A stretch of 64,000 bases of DNA from SHVO01 sp050246995 (GTDB lineage: Bacteria; Pseudomonadota; Alphaproteobacteria; Rhodospirillales; Rhodospirillaceae). Of the stretch, positions 23,135 to 31,804 are shown one piece after another. Numbering within the stretch: position 1 is the stretch's first letter; each line of letters begins with the position of its first letter. Under the pieces are notes generated by a model. It was not told the DNA's origin. It did not search any database and worked only from the letters and a program-made list of their open reading frames with translations. The translations under genes were made by a program, and so were the position numbers. Where the stretch lies: NCBI GenBank assembly GCA_050246995.1, contig JBFWVA010000004.1:62001-126000 (forward strand), read 5' to 3'.

Positions 23135-23932
23135 TCAGCAGCGGGCGGTGATGAAGGCGTAATCGCCGGCCGCTTCGTCCGCCGTGGCCCGCACCGCGGG
23201 CCACCGGCCGGCATCGAGATCGGCCCGCAGCGCCTTGAGCCCCGCCCTCTGCTCCTCCGGCGGGCTGTAGAGCCGGAAGGCGGAAATCCCGGAGCGCACT
23301 TCGTCATCGAAGTAGAGCTCGGGGCGATCCTTCCCGGAATACCAGAACAGATCCTTGAGATCGGGCGGCACGCGCCAGAGCTCGACCTCCACGCCAGCGA
23401 AACCGGCCTCGCGGAGCCATCCTTCGAGCGCCGCGCGCGGTACCGCCGTAGCGGCCGCGCCTTCGACCGCGGCAGGGAAGTAGCGGCGCAGCCAATAGCC
23501 TCTCACCTGCTCCCGCAGGGCCGCGAAGAGCACAAGCGCACCACCGGACAAGACCCTGCGCGCTTCCCGGAACACGGCGACCGGATCCTTGAAGTGGTAA
23601 ATGGTGTTGGTGCTGACGATGCCGCGGAAGCTGCCCGCGCCGAACGGAAGGGCTTCGCCGCTGCTTTTGACCCACCGGATCGAGGAACCATCCGCGCGGG
23701 CGGCCTCAAGCATCACCTCGGACGGATCGACACCGGTCATCTCGAGCCCGGCGTTCGCCAGAAGCCGGGTGTAGTTGCCGGTCCCGCAGCCGAGATCGAG
23801 AACAGGCGTGCCGGGCGCTAGGCCGCCAAGGAGGCGCTGAAGGTTCGCGGCGAGGCCGGGATCGCCGGCGCGGGTCCGGTTGTAGCCGACACCGAGCTGG
23901 TCGTAGCGAGCGGACGTGGGGCGCGCGCTCAC
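23135..23932 (-). CDS. Class I SAM-dependent methyltransferase
   Basis: 265 residues from GTG 23932, which overlaps the phosphofructokinase stop (GTGA). Motif I is VLDLGCGTGNYTRLL (about 45-59), then MTGVDPSEVML, the acidic/aromatic ALPFGAGSFRGIVSTNTIYH and the post-motif REARRVLSGGALVLF, as in Methyltransf_11. The substrate cannot be predicted. The coupling to pfk may only reflect operon packing. The stop lies three bases from the convergent MAPEG stop. Confidence 0.85.
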   Translation of the reverse strand: MSARPTSARYDQLGVGYNRTRAGDPGLAANLQRLLGGLAPGTPVLDLGCGTGNYTRLLANAGLEMTGVDPSEVMLEAARADGSSIRWVKSSGEALPFGAGSFRGIVSTNTIYHFKDPVAVFREARRVLSGGALVLFAALREQVRGYWLRRYFPAAVEGAAATAVPRAALEGWLREAGFAGVEVELWRVPPDLKDLFWYSGKDRPELYFDDEVRSGISAFRLYSPPEEQRAGLKALRADLDAGRWPAVRATADEAAGDYAFITARC

Positions 23933-25002
23933 AGCTCGCCGACGTAGGTGCCGAGGCGGCGGGCGGTGCGGATGAGCTGGCTGTCCTTGGCCACGAAGCG
24001 GGGCCCTGTGACGACATCGGCCAGCGGAATGTCCGTCACGAGGCCGCCGCGCCAGGCGACCATGCGCTGGTTCTGGCCGGCGGCGAGCACGTGAACGGCC
24101 CGCGCGCCCATCGCCGAGGCCAACAGACGATCGAACATGGCGGGCGTGCCGCCGCGCTGGACGTGCCCCAGGACCGTACAACGGGCATCGAAGCCGGTGC
24201 GCTGCTGGAGGCCGGTGGCGATCGCGATCCCGACGTTGCTGCCCTTGCGGCGTTCCTCGGCGGGCGGGGCCACGCCTTCGGCGACGACGACGAGCACGGG
24301 GCTCGGCCGGTCGTGGGTGATCTTGCGGACGTGGGCGGCCACGGCGTCGAGGTCGTAAGGGAACTCGGGCATCAGGATGACATCGGCGCCGCCGGCGATG
24401 CCGCCGAACAGGGCGATGAAACCGCTGTCGCGGCCCATGACCTCGAGCACCATGATGCGCCGATGGCTGGCGGCGTGGGAGGCAAGCCGGTCGAGGGACT
24501 GGCCGACGATCTCCACCGCGGTGAAGAAGCCGACGGCGAACTCGGTGCCGGGCACATCGTTATCGATGGTCTTGGGCACGCCGACCCAGGGAATGCCGAC
24601 GCCGACCAGCAGCCGGTCGAACAACCGCATCGAGCCGTCCCCGCCGATCACCACCAATGCGTCGAGGCCGAGCTTTCTGATCGCCGCGCGCACGTCCTCG
24701 GAGCGGTCGGACGTCGTGCCGTCGGGTCCTGGGAACTTGAAGGGATCGCCCTTGGTCGTGGTGCCGAGGACGGTGCCGCCGGCCCGCAAGAGATCGCCGC
24801 GCACGGAATCGGCATTGAGCGGCAGGATATCCGGCGGATCGTTCAGAAGGCCGAGATGGCCGTTGCGCAGACCCACGACCTCCCAGCCGCGCCCGGCGGC
24901 GGCGTCGGTGACCGCGCGGATGACGGCGTTGAGGCCGGCGCAGTCCCCACCGCTGGTGAGCACGCCGATTTTACGAATCGCCGGACTTTTGACCTGCGTC
25001 AT
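23929..25002 (-). CDS. pfkA: 6-phosphofructokinase (ATP- or PPi-dependent)
   Basis: 357 residues from ATG 25002 (MTQVKSP). Motifs are: N-terminal IGVLTSGGDCAGLNAVIR, nucleotide-binding LVVIGGDGSMRLFD (about 118-131), catalytic GVPKTIDNDVPGTEFAVGF, RIMVLEVMGRDSGFIA and LGHVQRGGTP. GGDG (Gly where PPi enzymes often have Asp) suggests ATP, while PKTIDND (Lys where classical ATP enzymes have Gly) is typical of the PPi and mixed groups. The phosphoryl donor is therefore left open. The reaction is fructose 6-phosphate to fructose 1,6-bisphosphate in glycolysis. Confidence 0.9.
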   Translation of the reverse strand: MTQVKSPAIRKIGVLTSGGDCAGLNAVIRAVTDAAAGRGWEVVGLRNGHLGLLNDPPDILPLNADSVRGDLLRAGGTVLGTTTKGDPFKFPGPDGTTSDRSEDVRAAIRKLGLDALVVIGGDGSMRLFDRLLVGVGIPWVGVPKTIDNDVPGTEFAVGFFTAVEIVGQSLDRLASHAASHRRIMVLEVMGRDSGFIALFGGIAGGADVILMPEFPYDLDAVAAHVRKITHDRPSPVLVVVAEGVAPPAEERRKGSNVGIAIATGLQQRTGFDARCTVLGHVQRGGTPAMFDRLLASAMGARAVHVLAAGQNQRMVAWRGGLVTDIPLADVVTGPRFVAKDSQLIRTARRLGTYVGEL

Positions 25003-25207
25003 TTCGACTCCCTCACAATCCCGGTAGCTTTCCCGCTTCGCGAGGTTTGTGCAACCGGTGTTGCGGGACATTTGTTCCAGCTGGATGCGAAAACCGGGGG
25101 TGTGGGTAAAAATCCCGATTGGCGCGTCTTGATCGCCGTCAAAGCGTTACATCCGCGCGCGCGATACGGCTTGATGAGTTGTACCGCTCCCCAGGATCCC
25201 TCGTCCC

Positions 25208-25795
25208 GTGACCGCGACCGCGTTTCCAGATTCCATCAACCGCCTGTCCCAAGACCATATCGACATGCGGCTAGCCTTGAACATGCTCGAGCGGGAAGTG
25301 GCGTCCGTGGCCCAGTACCATGCGCCCGACGGGGATGTGATCGGCGGCGCCTGCCAGTACTTCGCCAACTTCCCCGCGCGGTGCCACCATCCCATCGAGG
25401 AGATGCTTTTCGATATCTTGCAGAGCCGCGCTCCCGACGCGGCGAACAGGGCCGCCGCGCCCGCGCAACACGGCAAGGTCGTCGCGCTGATCGGCGAGCT
25501 CGCGCTGATGGCCCGTAACCTGTTTATCGATCCGCCGAAATGGCGTGTGCCGTTCTGCGCCACCGCGCGCAGCTTCATCGTTCTGAAGCGCGAGCATATC
25601 CGCGCCGAGGAAACGACGCTGTTCAGCCTCGCGCTCGAGCATCTGAAGCCGGAAGACTGGTACGCCATCGACCATGCCGCCAGCGCGGCGAACGCCCAGT
25701 GGAACGACGATCCCGCCAGCACGCGGGCGGCGGAGATCCTGGGGCTTAGGTTTGTCCGTGAAGCGCGCGCCAGTGGCGCTGCTCATCGAGCGTAG
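25208..25795 (+). CDS. Hemerythrin HHE-domain protein
   Basis: 195 residues from GTG 25208. Iron-ligand pattern: INRLSQDHIDMRLALNMLER (first His), FPARCHHPIEEMLFDIL (HxxxE), then VLKREHIRAEETTLFSLALE. Such domains bind a di-iron site and serve in oxygen sensing, iron storage or nitrosative-stress repair. This one has no extra domains. Its last 50 bases overlap, in antisense, the end of the chorismate-mutase-like gene. Confidence 0.85.
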   Translation: MTATAFPDSINRLSQDHIDMRLALNMLEREVASVAQYHAPDGDVIGGACQYFANFPARCHHPIEEMLFDILQSRAPDAANRAAAPAQHGKVVALIGELALMARNLFIDPPKWRVPFCATARSFIVLKREHIRAEETTLFSLALEHLKPEDWYAIDHAASAANAQWNDDPASTRAAEILGLRFVREARASGAAHRA

Positions 25796-26153
25796 AAGCG
25801 TCGATCAGCGCGCGGTAGATCACTTCCACCGTTGACAGCTTGCCGCTGTTCTTGGCGGCGATGCGCTTGGCGTTGTTCACGACTTCTTCCACCCGCGGGA
25901 TCACGACCACGCCGGCTTCGGACGGTTTGAACTGAGCGGCTTGCGTGACGTAGTAGAGGCGTTCGCACAGCAACGGGACGATCTTCTCGTCCATGGCGTC
26001 GATGGCGGCGCGGACCTGAGCGAGCGACTTGAACTTGCGCGAAGCCCATTTCATCTTTTTCGCGGCGCGTTTGGCCGGGACTTTCTTCGCTGGGGCTTTC
26101 TTCGCCGCAGCTTTCTTCTTCACCGTCCGCTTCGCTTTTTTCTTCGCTGCCAT
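25746..26153 (-). CDS. Chorismate-mutase-like protein with a histone-like lysine tail
   Basis: 135 residues. Residues about 3-33 are almost only Lys, Ala and Pro in repeats such as AAAKKAPAKKVPAKRAAKK, resembling histone H1 tails. From residue 42 an AroQ-type helical domain follows: SLAQVRAAIDAMDEKIVPLL, CERLYYVTQAAQFK, IPRVEEVVNNAKRIAAKN and LSTVEVIYRALID, similar to chorismate mutase or PchB-type lyases. Catalysis is plausible, although a Lys or Arg at each key point could not be verified. The tail may bind DNA, RNA or a membrane, and that part is inference. Confidence 0.72.
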   Translation of the reverse strand: MAAKKKAKRTVKKKAAAKKAPAKKVPAKRAAKKMKWASRKFKSLAQVRAAIDAMDEKIVPLLCERLYYVTQAAQFKPSEAGVVVIPRVEEVVNNAKRIAAKNSGKLSTVEVIYRALIDASTLDEQRHWRALHGQT

Positions 26154-26162
26154 GTCTAGGTC

Positions 26163-27542
26163 CTAGTAGCTGAAGGCCTCGTAAGCCTTGGTCACATCGC
26201 CCTTCCAGGCGCCGTGATAGAGGCTGAGCATATGATCGGCGGGCGTTATTCCGGAAGCCGCCGCTTCACGTAACGGCGCGAGGAACTTCACTTCGTCCTG
26301 GCCTTCGGAATTCACGCGGTTGCGACCCTTGAGGCCGGCTTCGACGAGATCGAGCACTTGGTTGGCGATGTCCTGGCCGGTGCGGCCGGCGATCTTGGCC
26401 TTGAGGCCGAGGGTGGGCGCGTCCGCGTAAAACTGCGCGCGTTCTTCCGCCGTCCAATTCTTGGCGATGTCCCAGGCGCCGTCGAGCGCGCCGCCGTCGT
26501 ACAGAAGGCCGACCCAGAAGGCCGAGAGCGCACAGAGCCACGGACGGGATCCGCAGTCGGCGCCGCGCACTTCGATGTAGTTCTTCACGCGTGCTTCCGG
26601 GAACGCGGTGGACATATGATCGAACCAGTCGGCGATGGTCGGGATCTGGCCCGGGAGGGCGGCGAGCTTGCCGTTCATGAAATCGCGGAACGACTGGCCG
26701 GCGACATCGATATGCTTGCCGCGGAAGACGAAGTACATCGGCACGTCGAGCAGATAGTCGACATAACGTTCAAAGCTCATGCCGTCTTCAAACGCGAACG
26801 GCAAAAGTCCGGTGCGCGCGGGATCGGTGTTCTTCCAGATCACGCCGCGCCAGGACAGCGCGCCGTTGGGCTTGCCTTCCTTGAACGGCGAGTTGGCCCA
26901 CAGGGCGGTTGCGAGCGGTTGAAACGCGAGCGCGACCCGCAGCTTCTTGACCATGTCGCTTTCCGAACCGTAGTCGAGGTTCGCCTGCACGGTGCAGGTG
27001 CGCGTCATCATATCGAGGCCCATGGTGCCGACCTTGGGCATGTACGCGCGCATGATCTTGTAGCGGCCCTTGGGCATCCAAGGAATATCGTCACGCGTCC
27101 AGTTGGGCGTGAAACCGAGACCGAGCATGCCGATGCCGAGTTCATCGCCGACGGCTTTCACCTGGGTCAGGTGTTCGCAGATCTCGCCGCAGGTCTGATG
27201 GATATTGTCGAGCGGCGCGCCGGAGAGTTCGAACTGGCCGCCGGGCTCGAGGGACACGGTGCCCTTGCCCTTGGCGCGCAGCGAAATGAGTTTGCCGTCC
27301 TCCGGCACACCTTCCCAGCCGAAGCGGGTCAGGCCTTCGAGGAGCGCGCGGATGCCCCCTTTTCCAGATTGGGGATCTCCCTCGTACGGCACGGGACGGA
27401 ACGTACCCTTATAGTAAGGAAACTTTTCGTGCTCGGTGCCGACACGCCATTGGTCTTTGGGCTTCGATCCGCCGGCCAGCGTTTCAATGAGCTGGGCCTT
27501 GGATGTAATGGGGTCGGCTTTTTCGGAACGGAAGGACGTCAT
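26163..27542 (-). CDS. gshA: Glutamate-cysteine ligase
   Basis: 459 residues from ATG 27542 (MTSFRSEKADP). Matches the plant/alphaproteobacterial class: WRVGTEHEKFPYYKG (about 33-47), VSLEPGGQFELSGAPL, IHQTCGEICEHL, MMTRTCTVQANLDYGSE, YIEVRGADCGSRPWL. The enzyme joins glutamate and cysteine with ATP, the first step of glutathione synthesis. A gshB is not in the window. Eight bases separate it from the chorismate-mutase-like gene on the same strand. Confidence 0.93.
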   Translation of the reverse strand: MTSFRSEKADPITSKAQLIETLAGGSKPKDQWRVGTEHEKFPYYKGTFRPVPYEGDPQSGKGGIRALLEGLTRFGWEGVPEDGKLISLRAKGKGTVSLEPGGQFELSGAPLDNIHQTCGEICEHLTQVKAVGDELGIGMLGLGFTPNWTRDDIPWMPKGRYKIMRAYMPKVGTMGLDMMTRTCTVQANLDYGSESDMVKKLRVALAFQPLATALWANSPFKEGKPNGALSWRGVIWKNTDPARTGLLPFAFEDGMSFERYVDYLLDVPMYFVFRGKHIDVAGQSFRDFMNGKLAALPGQIPTIADWFDHMSTAFPEARVKNYIEVRGADCGSRPWLCALSAFWVGLLYDGGALDGAWDIAKNWTAEERAQFYADAPTLGLKAKIAGRTGQDIANQVLDLVEAGLKGRNRVNSEGQDEVKFLAPLREAAASGITPADHMLSLYHGAWKGDVTKAYEAFSY

Positions 27543-27650
27543 CGCGAAAGCGCCTCTTGTAGACGGCGCATCCACAGTCTGCGCGCCCTTTAGAAAAAAT
27601 ATTGCTTCGTACTTAAGGCATTGAGGGACGGGCCGCCAGCCCCCCGGGCC

Positions 27651-28373
27651 TTACGACCAGTCCCCGCGCAGGGCCTGCCAGCAGGCGAGGGCCGCAAAAG
27701 CCGCGGTTTCCGCGCGCAGGATTCGCGGTCCAAGGCCCACGCCCACGGCGAAAGCGTGTTGCGCCAGGGCCTCGTGCTCCACCTGGGCAAAGCCGCCCTC
27801 GGGACCCACAAGGAACCCGCAGGCGTCGGGGGCTTCGTTCCGCAGCGCCGGCGCGATGGGCAGGCCGCCGCCGGTTTCATCCAGATAGTAGAGCCGCCGC
27901 GCCGCCGGCCAGCCGGCGAGGAACGCGTCGAAGTTTTGCGCCGGTTGGATGACAGGGACCGACAACCGCTCGCATTGCTCGGCCGCTTCGATGGCGATCG
28001 ACCTCATGCGGTCGAAGTTGATGCGGCTGACGTCGGTGTGACGGGTCATGACGGGCAGCAACGCCGAGACGCCGAGTTCGGTGGCCTTCTCGACGATCAT
28101 GTCGATGCGCTTCACGGGCGCGAACGCGAGCCAGAGATCGGGCGTGGCCGTTTGGTCGCGCAGCTTCTCCTCAAGCTCGAACACCACATGACGTTTGGAA
28201 GGCGTCTGCACGCGCGCGCGCCACTCCCCGTCCCGGCCGTTGAACAGCGCCACCGGATCGGACGGCGCGCGGCGCATGACATGCAGAAGATAATGCGCCT
28301 GCGCCTCGGTGGCGGCGACGGAGGCGCCGGCGCCGAGGGCATTGTCGACAAAAAGACGGAGGGGTTTTGCCAT
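27651..28373 (-). CDS. rsmE: 16S rRNA (uracil-1498-N3)-methyltransferase RsmE
   Basis: 240 residues from ATG 28373 (MAKPLRLF). The N-terminal PUA-like part has AQAHYLLHVMRRAP and VALFNGRDGEW. The SPOUT knot region has WLAFAPVKRIDMIVEKATEL (about 88-107), ARRLYYLDETG and GFLVGPEGGFAQVE, then GPRILRAETAAFAALA. These are diagnostic for RsmE, which methylates U1498 in the small-subunit decoding region. It is divergent from ubiA, with about 110 bases of promoter region. Confidence 0.93.
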   Translation of the reverse strand: MAKPLRLFVDNALGAGASVAATEAQAHYLLHVMRRAPSDPVALFNGRDGEWRARVQTPSKRHVVFELEEKLRDQTATPDLWLAFAPVKRIDMIVEKATELGVSALLPVMTRHTDVSRINFDRMRSIAIEAAEQCERLSVPVIQPAQNFDAFLAGWPAARRLYYLDETGGGLPIAPALRNEAPDACGFLVGPEGGFAQVEHEALAQHAFAVGVGLGPRILRAETAAFAALACWQALRGDWS

Positions 28374-28482
28374 GCTGATCAAAGGAGCCGATAAAATACG
28401 CGAGACGTCACCCGGGGGGCTTGTTCCTCGGGCGTAAGGTTGCGAAAACCTAGCCAAGCGTTTGGCATTGTATTGACCTCGA

Positions 28483-29487
28483 ATGGCTGAGCAAAGCTTA
28501 CATACCGATATCCTGCGCGGAAGCTGGGTGGACCGTGTTCTGCCGCGTTTCGCGCGCCCGTACGCGCGGCTGATGCGCCTGGACCGGCCGATCGGCTTCT
28601 GGCTGCTGCTGATCCCGGGCTGGTGGAGCCTCACGCTGGCGGCGCGCGGCGAGCCGAATGTGGAGCTGATGGTCTTGTTCCTGGTGGGCGCGATCCTGAT
28701 GCGCGGCGCCGGCTGCACCATCAATGACATTGTGGATCGGGATTTCGACGCCAAGGTGGCGCGCACACGAACGCGCCCTATCCCGGCGGGCGAGATCAGC
28801 GTGCGGGGGGCGGTGGTGTTCCTTGCCGCGCAGCTCGCGCTGTCGCTGGCGATCCTGCTCCAGTTCAATTGGTTCGCGATCGGCGTGGGGGCCTCGTCCC
28901 TGCTCCTGATCGCGGTCTATCCGTTTATGAAGCGGATCACCTACTGGCCGCAGGCGTGGCTGGGGCTGACGTTCAATTGGGGCGCGCTTCTGGGATGGGC
29001 GGCGGCGCGCGGAAGCCTCGAACAGGACGCGCTTATACTGTATGCGGCCGGTTTCTTCTGGACCCTGGGCTACGACACCATTTACGCCCACCAGGATAAG
29101 GACGACGACGCGCTGATCGGCGTGAAGTCCTCCGCTCTCGCCCTGGGCCGCGCCACGCGCCCGTTCGTGGCGGCGTGCTACGGGATCGCCTTTGGGCTCC
29201 TTCTGCTGGCCGCGTGGCCGATGATGATCGGGCCGTGGCCGAAGGTATTGATGGGCCTCGCCGCGCTGCACCTGGCGTGGCAGGTGCTCACCTTGAAGAT
29301 CGACGATCCGATGAACTGCCTCGCGCGCTTCAAATCGAACCGCGATTTCGGTCTCATCGTGCTGGCGGCGATGATGGCGCACAACCTCGCGTACCGCATC
29401 CCGCGCTGGGTGGAGGCCGAGTTCTTCGGCCAGAAGCCACCGTGCATCAAGTATGTGCATTCGGAAGAGCTTGTGTGTCCGGAATAG
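28483..29487 (+). CDS. ubiA: 4-hydroxybenzoate polyprenyltransferase
   Basis: 334 residues with eight or nine hydrophobic segments. RLDRPIGFWLLLIPGWW near residues 28-44, the first Asp-rich motif CTINDIVDRDFDAKVARTR (about 79-97) and the second DTIYAHQDKDDD (about 199-210) define UbiA. It attaches the polyprenyl chain to 4-hydroxybenzoate in ubiquinone synthesis at the inner membrane. The tail of about 25 residues after the last segment is slightly long. A UbiD decarboxylase lies 2.6 kb downstream. Confidence 0.93.
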   Translation: MAEQSLHTDILRGSWVDRVLPRFARPYARLMRLDRPIGFWLLLIPGWWSLTLAARGEPNVELMVLFLVGAILMRGAGCTINDIVDRDFDAKVARTRTRPIPAGEISVRGAVVFLAAQLALSLAILLQFNWFAIGVGASSLLLIAVYPFMKRITYWPQAWLGLTFNWGALLGWAAARGSLEQDALILYAAGFFWTLGYDTIYAHQDKDDDALIGVKSSALALGRATRPFVAACYGIAFGLLLLAAWPMMIGPWPKVLMGLAALHLAWQVLTLKIDDPMNCLARFKSNRDFGLIVLAAMMAHNLAYRIPRWVEAEFFGQKPPCIKYVHSEELVCPE

Positions 29488-29517
29488 CTCGGGGCTGAGC
29501 TATGCGTATTAGCTAGC

Positions 29518-29625
29518 GTTCACGCGACACCACGCGACACGCGACACTTTCTGAATTCCGCTGAGAGAAGAACGCGTTGAGCGCTTTTTCGTTCACGCGA
29601 CACTTACGCGACACCTCGCGACGGG
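29518..29625 (+). repeat. Clusters of GCGACAC direct repeats
   Basis: Cluster one (about 29518-29547) is GTTCACGCGACAC, then CACGCGACAC and GCGACAC back to back. Cluster two (about 29591-29613) is GTTCACGCGACAC, TTACGCGACAC, then a decayed CTCGCGAC. Both begin with the same GTTCACGCGACAC. The units are too short and irregular for CRISPR, since there are no spacers of constant length. Function unknown. Confidence 0.6.
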
Positions 29626-29878
29626 CACGGCGTTTGTGCATGGCGTGAACGCGAGCCTTGCGTTCGCAGAAGAGGTCGCGGGCGCGGCGCGCGGGGACCT
29701 TTTCGCATTCGATCGATTCACGATGTCAAACAGCAAGCGGCTCCCGCAGCGAGGGAAGCGAATCGCATTACGATGCGCCATGACCCGATTTTTCGTCGAG
29801 CGATATTCGCGGGGGCGGTGAATTTAATGATTCAGAAAATCGGGGATGTGTATGTGGGCGAGTCGGGGGCGACCATCC

Positions 29879-29967
29879 GCGAAATTATATCAGAGATAAA
29901 TTCGCGCCAGCCGACGGTGCGTAGGCCGCCTAGCGAGTCCGCGAAATTATCTCTGATATAAATTCGC
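29879..29967. repeat. Two near-identical 27-bp palindromes in opposite orientation
   Basis: Copy A is at 29879-29905 (GCGAAATTAT, centre ATCAGAG, then ATAAATTCGC). Copy B is at 29941-29967 and is close to the reverse complement of A, with two mismatches. Each copy is itself an imperfect inverted repeat, and they are 35 bases apart. A protein-binding pair or the ends of a tiny element are both possible. Confidence 0.6.
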
Positions 29968-30020
29968 TCGCGGCGGGGTGCGCCGCGAGCGAACAAAAAG
30001 GCCCGCGCCAGAGGCGCTCC
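29966..30020 (-). terminator. Terminator region of the HD-GYP gene
   Basis: On the - strand just past the stop at 30023, GCGCC and GGCGC form a short stem around TCT, followed by GGGCCTTTTTG. Next comes a second, perfect 10-bp stem, CGCTCGCGGCG-type sequence at 29966-29975 pairing with 29981-29990. The first hairpin plus T-run is a likely terminator. The second may belong to the repeat region. Confidence 0.55.
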
Positions 30021-30022
30021 GC

Positions 30023-31804
30023 TTATTCCGCGGCTTGGGCCGGTTTCGGGGCGGGCGGTTGGAGGTATTGGTTGATGTCGACTTTGTCGATCTGTTCGGG
30101 GCGCAGGAACTGTTCGGCGTATTCGAGGTAGGCGCCCGAGCGCAGGAAGAGTTCGAAAAGGTCCGGATCGACGTGTTTGTCCTTCTTCATGAAGGAGAGG
30201 ATCTTCAAGCTCTCGGATAATGTCTTGGCCTTCTTGTACGGACGGTCGGCCGCGGTGAGCGCTTCGAAGATATCGGCGATGCCCATCATCTTCGCGGGCC
30301 ACGACATCTGGTCGCCCGTGAGCTTGTTGGGATAGCCGGTGCCGTCGATCTTCTCGTGGTGGCCGCCCGCGTATTCCGGCACCTTCTTGAGGTGCTTCGG
30401 GAAGGGCATCTCGTTCAGCATTTCGATGGTCAGCACGATGTGATCGTTGATCTTGCGGCGTTCGTCGTCGTTGAGGGTGCCGCGCTGGATGCACATGTTG
30501 AGGACTTCGCCGAGGTTATATTCGGCTTCGCTGTGTTCCGGCAGATCGGCCATGAGCTGTTCCCAGCCCTCGGGCGGCGGCGGCGCCTTTTCCAACAACT
30601 TGGCTTCCGTCCAGGAAAGGCCGAGCTTGCGGTCGAAGTAGCGGTACCACTTCTGCTTCGCGATCTCCCTCACCTTGTCCTGCTTCTCCTGGGACATGAA
30701 CTCGCCGCCGATGTTGCTTTCGGCGATGAACTCCCACTGCTTCTTCAACTCCTCGCAGCGGTCCTTGTACTTCTTGCGTTCGATGCGCGCATTTTTGCCC
30801 TTGGCGATGGACTTGAGCATCTTGATCTCGGCGTCGCGCTGCAGGATCTCGAAGCGGTGGCGGATTTCATGAATACGGTCATAGATCGTCTGAAGCTTGG
30901 TGGCTTTATCGACGACGTATTCGGGCGTGGTGACTTTGCCGATGTCGTGCAACCAGGCCGCCACATGCAGCTCGTACCACTGCGTTTCGTCGAGCTTGAA
31001 ATCCTTGAAAACGCCTTCGGTGGCCGCTTGCGCCTTGGTGGCGAGCATCTTCGTGAGTTCGGGCACGCGCTGGCAGTGACCGCCGGTGTAGGGCGACTTT
31101 GCGTCAATCGCGTGCGCCATCACCTTGATGAGGCTGTCCATCAGGGCTTTCTGCGCTTCGATTAGATTTTGATTGTCGATAGCGACGGCGGCCTGTGAGG
31201 CCAGCGCTTCGACGGTACGCTGCACGTCCTTCGAGAACGGAATGACGTCGCCCGTCGTCTCGTCCTGCGCATTGATGAGCTGCAGCACGCCGGTGACTTC
31301 GTCGGAGTAATTCTTGAGCGGAATGCACAGGAACGACTTGGAGCGGTAGCCCGTGCCCTGGTCGAACTTCTTGGTGCCGGTGAAGTCGAAGCCTTCGGCC
31401 GTGTAGGCGTCCTCGATGTTGATGGCTTCTTTCTTCAGCGCGCAGGCGGCAGAGACGTTGGAGAAGTTCGGCTCGTTCGTGTCGGCCTTGTACATGCGCA
31501 CCGGGGGGAACGGGATAGGAATGCCCGTGGTGCCGCCCATGGCGATCTTGAGGGAGCCCGTGCGCACGATGACAAATTTCAACGTGTTGTCTTCCGTACG
31601 CAGATAGAGCGTGCCGCCATCGGCGTTGGTGATGTCGATAGCTTCCAGAAGGATGCGTTCGGTCAGGCGGTCGTGGTTCCGTTCGGCCGATAGAGCCAGG
31701 CCGATTTCGATCAGCCGCTCGAGCCCGCTTGCCCCACCGCGTACGCTATCGCCGTCCATGACCGTCTCCGAACTCTCGCCCCGCGCGTTGCTTGCGCCGG
31801 ACAT
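30023..31804 (-). CDS. GAF/HD-GYP cyclic-di-GMP phosphodiesterase
   Basis: 593 residues. There is a GAF domain at about 25-200 (LTERILLEAIDITNADGGTL, SFLCIPLKNYSDEVTGVLQL), then HD-GYP: HCQRVPELTKMLA, AAWLHDIGKVTTPEYV (HD, about 280-294) and YAGGHHEKIDGTGYP (about 473-487), DIFEALTAADRPYKKAK. HD-GYP enzymes hydrolyse c-di-GMP. Between the HD and GYP parts there is an unusual charged, coiled-coil-like insertion of roughly 130 extra residues (for example KGKNARIERKKYKDRCEEL). ATG 31804 is used, and ATG 31759 is also possible. Confidence 0.88.
   Translation of the reverse strand: MSGASNARGESSETVMDGDSVRGGASGLERLIEIGLALSAERNHDRLTERILLEAIDITNADGGTLYLRTEDNTLKFVIVRTGSLKIAMGGTTGIPIPFPPVRMYKADTNEPNFSNVSAACALKKEAINIEDAYTAEGFDFTGTKKFDQGTGYRSKSFLCIPLKNYSDEVTGVLQLINAQDETTGDVIPFSKDVQRTVEALASQAAVAIDNQNLIEAQKALMDSLIKVMAHAIDAKSPYTGGHCQRVPELTKMLATKAQAATEGVFKDFKLDETQWYELHVAAWLHDIGKVTTPEYVVDKATKLQTIYDRIHEIRHRFEILQRDAEIKMLKSIAKGKNARIERKKYKDRCEELKKQWEFIAESNIGGEFMSQEKQDKVREIAKQKWYRYFDRKLGLSWTEAKLLEKAPPPPEGWEQLMADLPEHSEAEYNLGEVLNMCIQRGTLNDDERRKINDHIVLTIEMLNEMPFPKHLKKVPEYAGGHHEKIDGTGYPNKLTGDQMSWPAKMMGIADIFEALTAADRPYKKAKTLSESLKILSFMKKDKHVDPDLFELFLRSGAYLEYAEQFLRPEQIDKVDINQYLQPPAPKPAQAAE

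Larger units (their letters stand above)
29488..30022. other. Repeat-rich intergenic region
   Basis: About 530 bases with no believable gene. It contains two clusters of GCGACAC repeats, a pair of similar 27-bp imperfect palindromes and hairpins near the end of the HD-GYP gene. Overlapping ORFs of about 60 codons exist on both strands around 29593-29821, but neither has a ribosome site or a recognisable product. Looks like a mobile or dispersed intergenic sequence. Confidence 0.6.

Noticed and set aside
29518..29625. CRISPR array from the GCGACAC repeats
   Set aside because: Units are 7-13 bases, irregularly spaced and without spacers of constant length, and no cas gene is nearby.
29593..29821. 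Two overlapping ORFs of about 60 codons on opposite strands
   Set aside because: Both lie in the repeat region, lack ribosome sites and match no family.
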